This document shows, piece after piece, positions 56,775-64,000 of a stretch of 64,000 nt of DNA. The notes beneath the pieces are model-generated. The model had not been told where the DNA came from. It did not search any database and was given only the letters and a program-made list of their open reading frames with translations. The stretch lies in NCBI GenBank assembly GCA_977017575.1, contig CDRNVI010000178.1, positions 124,001 through 188,000 of the forward strand, in the 5' to 3' direction. Source of the DNA: Paramoeba atlantica (taxonomy: Eukaryota > Discosea). How positions within the stretch are numbered: position 1 is the first letter of the stretch; each line of letters starts with the position of its first letter. Position numbers and translations under genes: made by a program.

Positions 56775-57590
56775 TTGAATGATAGACCCAAAATTTTGGA
56801 ACAACTTTCAGATCAATCAGGTGGGTTTTTAAAGCACTTGAATTTATTGGTTGAGGAAAACTTTTTAAATGTCATTTCTGGGGATTTATACATTTCATCT
56901 CAGAGTGGTCATAATGACACATTTTTTTTATTCCCAGGTAGCTTCAGAAGAGGAGATTTACAAAATGTCAATTTTTCAATCTTTGCTTCTCTCTTTGAAC
57001 CCCCTTCTGCCAAAATGTAAGCAGAATGCTCAGGGGTGGAACCTCATAGCTCTTGGACTTCACAAAATTCAAAACTCTTTAATGAAATGGGTTCAAACTC
57101 AACATCTAACAGATGACATGAAGAAAATTCTTTTGTCCCTTTTAATTGTATATGAGATAAGAGAGTATTGCTTGATGAAGTGGATAATTGGATTAAAAAA
57201 GAATTCAAACTTTTTTGCAGAACAAATTGGGATGTATGAGAAATTTCAAACAGCTTGGAAGGAAACAGGAAAAGATATGAGAGTTCAACTTCCAATGAAA
57301 TGTACTCAACAAATTTGGATTGGAGGAGGCTGTGGAACCCTCCTCCACAAAGATGCTTCAAACTTCGGTTTGTCATTTTACCAATATTTGGGTTTCAATT
57401 GGGGGGAAAGTGATTGTGGTGTTGGTCTCCCCAAACTTTGAATCCTTTGGAAAAATTCACCAGAATCTGCAATGGCTATTTGTGCTTGTTGTTACTTTTA
57501 CATGAGTTTGCCACTTGATTTAGGGTTGAAAATGATAGGTGTGACTTTTGTTAATCATAAAAAAAAATCAAATCCTCTGAAAAACTAAAT
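56775..57590 (+). pseudogene. Element X gene G3b, unknown product
   Basis: The main open piece (56869-57441, 190 residues) includes QGWNLIALGLHKIQNSLMKW and GLSFYQYLGFNWGES; coding-like sequence extends to about 57570 (YFYMSLPLDLGLKMIGVTF). It is a diverged homologue of G3a (36160-37240), about 30% alike by eye over 200 residues. Conserved Gly/Phe/Trp positions in the C-terminal block suggest a common fold. No known family recognised. It diverges from G2 across the tandem repeats and converges on G5. Broken. Confidence 0.5.
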
Positions 57591-57667
57591 AAAAGGAAAG
57601 CAACACACAAACCAAAGCCCTCAAAAAAATTGGTTAAAGTGAAATTGATAAAAAACTTGTAAATTTT

Positions 57668-59400
57668 ATTTCTCATCACCATCTTTTTTCAAAGAAATTT
57701 CAGTTTTGAGATTGTACATTCATGTGAGGAAAAGGTCTTCCTGAGCAGCTCAAATCAATTTTGGGTTTGTCACCACTTCACTTCTTTGATTTAAATTTGT
57801 TTGGGTTGCTCGAATTTCTTGTGGGATATCCAAAGAGGTTTGATATTGATTTGCTAAAGAATGGCTGTATCAAAAACAAAATCCAGTTGTGAGAACTTTA
57901 GTGTTCAGATTTGCAGAACCTTGTTGGCTACTCCAATAGAAGTGCATACAATCCAAGTAGTGGACCTGCTCCCCAGCTTCTGCTACCCAAGGTTGCAAAT
58001 TCCCAAACTGATAATACGTATCTGTTGCATGAGCTTCCAGAATGTGGAAATAAATTCACCAGGTGGAACCCATCTCCCCTCCCCAATCTATGAAGCTTTC
58101 CTTCCAAGAACCAATTTTTTTTTCAAAATTAATAGTGATTACTTCATGATTTGACCCTTTTGAAGGGTCACTTGTCAGCATTTGAAAACATTCTCAAAAA
58201 ATAACCCACAATGATGTTGTGGATGGTCAATTTGGATTGCAATAAAAGATTCTTTTGACATTTTCCAATACTTGCTGCATTTGAGTGCCCATGTATTGCC
58301 CCAATTTCCAATTTCCATCATCACCAACTTAGAATTGAAAAGAAATTTTGCATTTAGAAAACACAAAAACCAGCAACTTCAATGATTTGGTTTTCAATGA
58401 GTAATTCTTCTCAAATTGTTCTTTTGTGGAGCTTTTCTCATATTTTTCCTCCAGACAAGATTTCAACAAAAGGAAAAAGGAAGGTGAAGAAGAAGAAGAT
58501 GAAAAGGAAGAGGAAGAGGAAGAGGAAGAAAATGAAGATGAGGAGGATAAGAAAGATGAAGGTGAGTTCAACAATGAGGATGAAGGTGAGTTCAACAATG
58601 AGAATGAACATGAAGAGAAATCTTGAAAGTCAGCCCACCACTTTGCCATTAAATCAATTCTCAAGATTAAATGAACTGAGTTCTTTGGTATCTTTTACTT
58701 ACAAAAGTTTGATTTCCATTTGTCCTGCAATGACTCACTGTTCAATCCTTCCAACCATTTTTCCTCTTCTTGAAATTGTATATTCTCATTAGAATATTGA
58801 TAAAAAAGCAAGAAATTAAGTTCATCATGGCATTTCTGTTGAGACCTCCCCCAACCCCAATCTGAAAGTGTACTTTTTCTGGCATCCACTTATTTTCCTT
58901 CAATTCATTTTGAATTTGAGTTTTGGCAAATTCATCAAGAACAGTTTCAACAATATTCATTGCAGTCTCAAATTTTGTTTCAAAAAAGCTTCACTTTAAA
59001 ATGACATAATTTATCCACAATTCAAGAAATTTCATTCCATCAAATGTTTCATGGTCACAAAAAGCTTTCATCATATTTAGCAACCATTTTTATCCATTCA
59101 AGGTTTGAGGTGGGTTTGGAGGCAATTGATTCTTTTTGCTTATATTTTGTCCACTTTCCAAAAATCTTTGCTCTTCTTCCAAATACCTTCCAAAATATCA
59201 ATTTTCAGCTTCAAATTCAAAGAGAAAATCCTTCAAAAACAAAATTGACTCTTTGTTTTCAGTGATTGCAAGTAGTTCACACTGTTTTTCTTCTTCTGAC
59301 AACATCCCAGGAAGAGAATATATCTTTTTTTTGTTTTCAATTTCAATATTTAATAAACAAATTCATTCTTTCAATGGAGATGAGTAACTGCCACTTTGAG
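57668..59400 (-). pseudogene. Element X gene G5, unknown product, minus strand
   Basis: Coding-like minus-strand blocks: ENKWMPEKVHFQIGVGGGLN (near 58870), MAKWWADFQDFSS (near 58640), FYCNPN/FIAIQIDHPQHHC (near 58210-58250), and a C-terminal stretch ATQTNLNQRSEVVTNPKL, then MYNLKTEISLKKDGDEK ending at a stop near 57668. The end lies about 80 bases from the end of G3b, so the two genes converge. A low-complexity tract interrupts it. Product unknown; the assignment to one gene is an inference. Broken. Confidence 0.35.
58468..58620. repeat. GAA/GAG-rich low-complexity tract with a 27-bp direct repeat
   Basis: The plus strand reads AAGAAGAAGATGAAAAGGAAG and similar to 58560, then GATGAAGGTGAGTTCAACAATGAG twice. 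It codes an acidic stretch on the plus strand or a Ser/Leu-rich one on the minus strand. I cannot tell which, if either, was used. Confidence 0.7.
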
Positions 59401-59554
59401 ATCACAAATTTTTAAGAGTCAATTGAACTTGAATGTTGAGCTTCTGATAAACAAGATGACAAGCAGTTTTGTGAAAGTTTTGAATTGCCTCAATCTTCCC
59501 CTTAACTTGGAAAAAATGAGATGAAAAGGTATTTGCTGGGTTCTTGGGGAAACC
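59401..59554. other. Short unassigned spacer before copia B
   Basis: No gene recognised. Sequence up to TTGGGGAAACC at 59554 is the insertion flank of copia copy B. Confidence 0.4.
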
Positions 59555-60081
59555 TGTTAGAATATCAGTATTCTTGGTTTGAAGAATGTTTGACTTAATG
59601 GAGAACATCATTTGTGAATTCTATGATCACGAGTTATGCTATCCTGAAGCGCCTCATCTTCCTCTTTCGAATGGTGCTAGTCCCATCTGAATCTGACAAC
59701 TACACACCGAGATATTGATCAATCATTGAATTGTGCCTTCAAAAATACCTTTGCCCTATTTCAGACCCAATTTGATTGCATAGTTTATTCTCCATATTCT
59801 GATCTTTCAGCCTGTGAATTTATTTGTGCTGACGTCATCTGTTGTTCCCTTCCTTAAACTTGTTGTGTCTTTGTGTCTCTTATGTGTGCTTTTATTTGTG
59901 TGTGTTTCTCTGTTTTTGCACTTGGTGTCACATTGTTAAATATGTGCTTGAAACCTGTTCATAAATAAACACATGAGAGACTTTGTTTTTTTCACGTTTC
60001 TGGCTCTCACCATGGAATGAAGTTTGCACCTTTCTTTTCTTTTCTCAGCAATCTTCTTCCACCAAACCCCACCACTTGACA
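59555..60081 (+). repeat. 5' LTR of copia copy B
   Basis: 527 bp, TGTTAGAATATCAG ... CTTGACA; same length and ends as the LTR of copy A. TTCATAAATAAACACATG near 59960 looks like a TATA or poly-A type signal. Confidence 0.88.
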
Positions 60082-60101
60082 GATTAAGAGTCTAGGCTCT
60101 C
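60082..60101 (+). promoter_or_regulatory. Primer-binding site of tRNA-Lys half type
   Basis: GATTAAGAGTCTAGGCTCTC, identical to copy A. It is complementary to the D-stem and anticodon arm of tRNA-Lys(CUU), not to a tRNA 3' end. Confidence 0.7.
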
Positions 60102-61091
60102 TGCCTGATCTTGTCATCAGTAGAACTTCAGTGTTTTACACCTTTTTTTGTTTTATTTTTTGTTTTATTTTTGTTTTATTTTCTGTTTTTTTGTTTTTTG
60201 TTTTTGTTTTTGTTTTCACTCATTCGCACCTGTTCTCTCATTCGTTCAACAACTTCACTCAATTTCTTTTTATTGCTCTTGCTCTCTTGTTCCTTTTGCC
60301 TGTCTTTCTGTTTGTTTTAATTATGTGTTTTCACAATTTTGTGTGGTTTTCGCAGTTTTTCTTGCTCATCTCCTCCTGTTGCTGTTTCTTGCCTTTCTCT
60401 CTCACTCTCTTACATTCGCCACATCCTCAACTATGGAAGATGATTACAGAGTAGTAGATTGGCCAGAGTTTGAACCAAAGAACAAGACATGGAAGGGTGC
60501 ACTTGAGATTAATAAACTCAAAGGTGAATCCACCATTGAATTCATGCTCTGGTGAAAAGAGATGCTCATTCGGCTCAGCACCCAAAATCTCATTCATCAT
60601 CTATTCCTCAATAAAGTTCCTACAGGTGAACCTGTTCTAGTCAAGTTTGAGGAGGAGCTGGAGGAGGTTACAGAAAAAATGGAAGAAGCTGAGAAGAAAA
60701 GAATTTTGGCAGAAAGAAAGGAGTTGGAGGCAAGACACAAAGAGAAATTGGAGTATAAGCAGCAAATTAACCAAAGACGTTTTGATGACCATATGGACAA
60801 TCAAATGAATCTTACAAACTTACTGAATAAGGTGTGTGTTGGTCGAGCAAAGGGGTATCTCAGTGATTTGAAGAGAAGAACACCAAAAATTATTTGGGAC
60901 ACATTGATCTTAAATCTGAGTACTGTAATTGTTCACAATGTAAAGGAAGTGAAAAGTAAGTTAGAGGATTGTTGTATCAGAGAAAATGAGACAATCTCTA
61001 GTTTTGAGTTGAGACTGAAGGAGTTATTTCTTCACGTTGAAGCGTTGAAAGGGAAACTGATACCAATGAACAAGAAATTGGGTTACATAGC

Positions 61092-62135
61092 TTGTGGATC
61101 ACTGTATGTGCAGAAGGATCGAAGTCCCCAAGCTTTGCTGTTAAAATTTTTGATGAAATTGCTAAGACAAACAAGATGATCCCCAAACAAACTATAAGAA
61201 AGGCTCCCCCCAAAGGTAAAAGAGAAGTGAAACAACCAAAGTTCAAGTACCCTGCCTTGCAAGTGTTTTATGATGGCTCTGGGCATGTAGACCCCCACAT
61301 CGGGGGAGCTGGGTATGTGATTATTAAGGAAGGTTTGGAGGTTAGAGGTGGATTTGAAACAATCCCACTAGGCTCAAATAACTTGGGTGAGTTTTTGGGA
61401 TGCTTAGCTGGTCTACAACAAGTTATTGGCTTTGGGCAACGCGTAGAGATGGTGGGAGATTGTAAAATTCTGACTGAGGCAGCACCTAAGACAAAACCAA
61501 TTGATAACTTTGAGCTCAATGAGATCCTATCTGAGATCAGAAATATTGCTGAGAGTAAATTTACCAAAGTGGAGTACACTTATGTGTATCACGAATTCAA
61601 CAAGAGGTCAGATGCGATTGCAACGGCAGCAAGTCACTCTGAAGAGAATGGGATGGAAGCTGTGTTTGATAGGAACTGGGATCCAAGATTGAAACAACTA
61701 GCAACAACCAGTGAGGAATGGATTATTGAGAATTCCAAGCTGTGGAAGTGGGTGATGGAACCGTTGGATTTGGATTGGAGCTTCCCTGTGAAGAAAGTTC
61801 AGTTTAAGAGGAGGTTTAAGGACAAGGTGATTACAACTAATAATGTTTACTTCCCAGTACAAGCTGCACTGGATGGGGTGATGATTTCTCCTGTGTTCAT
61901 TTCAGATGATATTGTCAAGTGGTTTCCAGAAAGAGCTGCACCTGGAGAGATGTTAGAAAGTTTTGTTGAAAAAGAAAACCGGAAATGGAGAGAGGAGTAT
62001 GAGCAAGCAAGGAACCGTTGGTTGAAGAGTGCAATGAGACCTTCCATTGTAAGGAAGATTATTAGGCCTATTAAGGTTGTTGAGAAGAAAAGAATTTTGA
62101 AAGAGATTCGAATGAGAAATAGAAAGAAACATTAG
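61092..62135 (+). CDS. LINE RNase H domain with C-terminal extension (copy L3), longest open copy
   Basis: 347 residues open. The true start in the full LINE lies further upstream, so this is a C-terminal fragment. RNase H: FYDGSGHVDPHIGGAGYVI (about residues 64-82), NNLGEFLGCLAGLQ (about 97-110), VEMVGDCKILTEA (about 119-131), NKRSDAIATAAS (about 170-181): Asp-Glu-Asp-Asp all present. After it come about 165 residues with EEWIIENSKLWKWVMEPLDL and a basic end RMRNRKKH. The reading frame is intact, yet the copy lacks RT and so cannot work alone. Confidence 0.85.
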   Translation: MWITVCAEGSKSPSFAVKIFDEIAKTNKMIPKQTIRKAPPKGKREVKQPKFKYPALQVFYDGSGHVDPHIGGAGYVIIKEGLEVRGGFETIPLGSNNLGEFLGCLAGLQQVIGFGQRVEMVGDCKILTEAAPKTKPIDNFELNEILSEIRNIAESKFTKVEYTYVYHEFNKRSDAIATAASHSEENGMEAVFDRNWDPRLKQLATTSEEWIIENSKLWKWVMEPLDLDWSFPVKKVQFKRRFKDKVITTNNVYFPVQAALDGVMISPVFISDDIVKWFPERAAPGEMLESFVEKENRKWREEYEQARNRWLKSAMRPSIVRKIIRPIKVVEKKRILKEIRMRNRKKH

Positions 62136-62139
62136 AGCT

Positions 62140-62275
62140 TTTGGCCACTAAGTTAGCACTGAAGTGGGTTGATCCTACTTGATTATAACAATTTAATTTA
62201 AGTGTATTCTTGGGTGTCCAGATTACACTTCATTTCAATAAATGGCATCTCTGATGTCTAAAATTAAAAAAAAAA
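62140..62275 (+). other. LINE 3' untranslated region and tail
   Basis: TTTTGGCCACTAAGTTAGCA, then TTTCAATAAATGGCATC (polyadenylation signal) and A-run, conserved with L1 and L2. Likely the part recognised for reverse transcription, by analogy with other LINEs. Confidence 0.75.
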
Positions 62276-64000
62276 AAGAAATTGGGTTACATTCGAGATT
62301 CCATGCCGCAACAATGTTGGGAAACCTTTCGAGGATTGCTTAGAGTGGGAGAGTGGACAGTGGAGAGTGCTTTCTTAGAGTTAAAAGAAATCAAAGGTAG
62401 TCACTCCAGTGCCAACAAGAAAAACAAGCCTTGAAGACCAAGGAGAACACCGCTGCTTATGTTGCTTTTCGGAAGAAGAATAACCCTGCTGCCAATCCTA
62501 ATCAACAAGGAAATGTTGCCCCTCCTCGCCAAGGAAGACAAGGAAATGGCCCTCCTCACCATAGTCCTCTAATTCCTTCTCCTCAAACATGCAACCAATT
62601 TCAAAATTACCCTGGATGGGAAGATCCTCCCACCCCTCCAGCTAAAGCCTGTTTTCGTTGTAGTGCCACCAGTCACATTGTGAAAGGTTGCAACACAAAC
62701 CCAGCAAACCAAAGTGTTGTGGGATAACAAGCCAAGGTGAATTTCGATGCTTTTGTTCAAAAGATCAACACTTGGAAGATGAAAATGAATAAAATCAATA
62801 TTCCTGTTTACTCCTGTTGTGTTTCTGCTCTCATTTCTTCTTCTCAATCTTCGATTCAATCTGCTTTTGTTGCAAAACAATCAAATGGAGCAACTGCTCT
62901 TGCTGATTCAGCTTGTTCAAATACAATTGCGAATGATCCAAATCTTACAACAAAAAACGCTCCACCCGCAATGACCATAAGCATCAAGCAAGTGAATGGT
63001 GATCTGATTCCTGTTACAATGCAAGGTGACTTGGCAATTCATTCTGATTTGCCGCCTCTTCAAGACGTCTCTGTAGTCCCCAATTGTGAAATGAATCTTC
63101 TCTCTGTGGCTCACATGTGTGAAACTTGGGATGCTTCTGTTGTTTTGGATTCTGACCAAATTTGTGTGATGAAAAAGAAGATCAATTTGAGTGATTCCCA
63201 GACGATTTTGAGTGGTCCACAGAACAATGGCTTGTATTATTTGGCTTTACCCAGTCGAACCAACCATCAACAATCTTATATTGCTGAAGAAGTTACTCAC
63301 CCAAAAAATGAAACCCCTGAGGATGCTTCTTCATCTCAACCTCTCCACAAGAAAAGAATCTGTAGAACCCTCTGTCCGACCCATGAGAAAGAATGGAAAT
63401 ATTGGCATAATAGACTGTGTCATTTTTCTGGTTTGAAGAGGACTATTAATGCTCATGCGGTTGATGGTTTGCCCCTGCAATATCACAGATTGAGAATGGA
63501 TCAAAATGTTTGTACTGCTTGTGAGTTGGCCAAAGCGAAAAAGAAGAGTCATACCCCTGGTACGAGAACAAAATGAAAACTCAGTGAAATGTTGCACATT
63601 GACAACCATGAAAAAAATATACTTTCTTATCAGAAGAACAAATACTCTCTCTCAGTTGTTGAAGACTACTCCAAGATGGATTTATCTGAATTCCTCAAGA
63701 AAAAGAGTGATGCTGGCGAAGTGCTGATCAATCTGATTGCAAAGCTTCAAAGACAATTGGATGTGAAGGTCAAAATCATTCAATGTGATGGTGCTTGAGA
63801 ATTTGTCGGTCCTGCAACGAAAATTGGACAATATTGCGCTGAAAAAGGAATTCATATCAGATTTTCTAGTAGAGATGATTCTGCTGAAAATAGTGTTGCT
63901 GAATGTGCAAATGAGACTCAATGGAACACTGCTCAAGCAATTCGAATCCATGCTGGATTGCCTGAACAATTTTGGGATTATGCTGAAAAACTTGCAAGTG

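Larger units (their letters stand above)
61089..62275 (+). mobile_element. LINE copy L3, truncated, with perfect 17-bp target duplication
   Basis: AAGAAATTGGGTTACAT at 61072-61088 recurs at 62276-62292 after an A-run. The insert carries the RNase H frame and 3' region of the LINE family in the same orientation as the host copia. Copia copy A near 646-680 (inverted) shows the uninterrupted target, so both borders are certain. Confidence 0.96.
59555..64000 (+). mobile_element. Ty1/copia retrotransposon copy B (LTR to integrase), continues past the window
   Basis: Parts: LTR (59555-60081), primer site, gag from 60433 (MEDDYRVVDWPEF), a LINE insertion inside gag (61089-62275), a zinc knuckle CFRCSATSHIVKGC near 62650-62690, protease motif ADSACSNTIAND near 62900, GAG-pre-integrase WHNRLCHFS ... 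CTACELAK at about 63390-63540, and integrase core from 63590 (IQCDGA near 63778, then AENSVAECAN near 63880) to the window end. Closely similar to copy A over the shared part. Broken, with about four interruptions besides the LINE. Confidence 0.9.

Noticed and set aside
36160-57590. Polinton/Maverick or polinton-like virus identity for element X.
   Set aside because: I see no DNA polymerase B, packaging ATPase with a Walker motif, or capsid-like gene. The recombinase is a later insertion, so it cannot be used as evidence.
58329-58664. Ser-rich secreted-type protein on the minus strand or acidic nuclear protein on the plus strand.
   Set aside because: Both are translations of the same GAA/TTC-rich tract, and neither has supporting sequence on both sides.
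60131-60454. Hydrophobic Phe/Leu-rich open frames before copia gag (and their counterparts at 1291-1636), looking like membrane proteins.
   Set aside because: They translate (TTTTGTTTTT)-type leader sequence. The real gag start with conserved sequence follows at 60433.

Overview
The window looks like a piece of a large, AT-rich, transposon-dominated eukaryotic genome. A fungus of the rust type (Pucciniales) is my best guess: it has chromodomain Ty3/gypsy elements, Fot1/pogo transposons, a Tad-like LINE with a terminal RNase H, tRNA-derived SINEs, and decay concentrated at CpG sites. No marker gene proves this. I see no intact host gene, no rRNA and no functional tRNA. Almost every long reading frame belongs to a mobile element, most are broken, and many sit inside one another.

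Layout. 1-2192: 5' part of a Ty1/copia element on the minus strand (copy A). 2193-8425: two decayed Ty3/gypsy pol segments, minus strand. 8430-13406: a probable copia-type LTR and tRNA-Lys primer site, then a T-rich tract with no coding signal apart from a SINE. 13407-17822: SINEs, a gypsy gag-protease fragment and a duplicated LINE ORF1-like segment. 17838-21300: a first copy of an unrecognised multi-gene element, here called X, split by a solo LTR and SINEs. 21300-23625: a pogo-like DNA transposon with ~100-bp inverted ends and a SINE inside. 23763-30500: two gypsy elements of another clade, one holding a second pogo-like element and one flanked by a SINE. 30500-33420: a copia remnant. 33428-35480: a 5'-truncated LINE. 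36160-59400: a second copy of X, carrying a gypsy fragment, a near-complete chromodomain gypsy element (40336-51029), a LINE copy and a tyrosine-recombinase element. 59555-64000: copia copy B, related to A, with a LINE copy inside gag; it runs off the window.

Relations. The same gypsy LTR family occurs three times (full element, solo LTR, short solo LTR), each with a 4-bp target duplication. The same LINE family occurs three times, two with perfect 16- and 17-bp target duplications; copia A gives the matching empty site for one. Two SINE families (about six and four copies) have different tRNA-like heads but share a central block of about 55 bp. The youngest insertion is the 40.3-51.0 kb gypsy element: its LTRs differ by three substitutions, all CpG transitions, plus a 2-nt indel.

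The parts I cannot explain by known families are element X (at least four gene types, two of them diverged paralogues, with 199-bp tandem repeats between divergent genes) and the tyrosine-recombinase element inside it, whose subterminal direct repeats are palindromic like recombinase sites.
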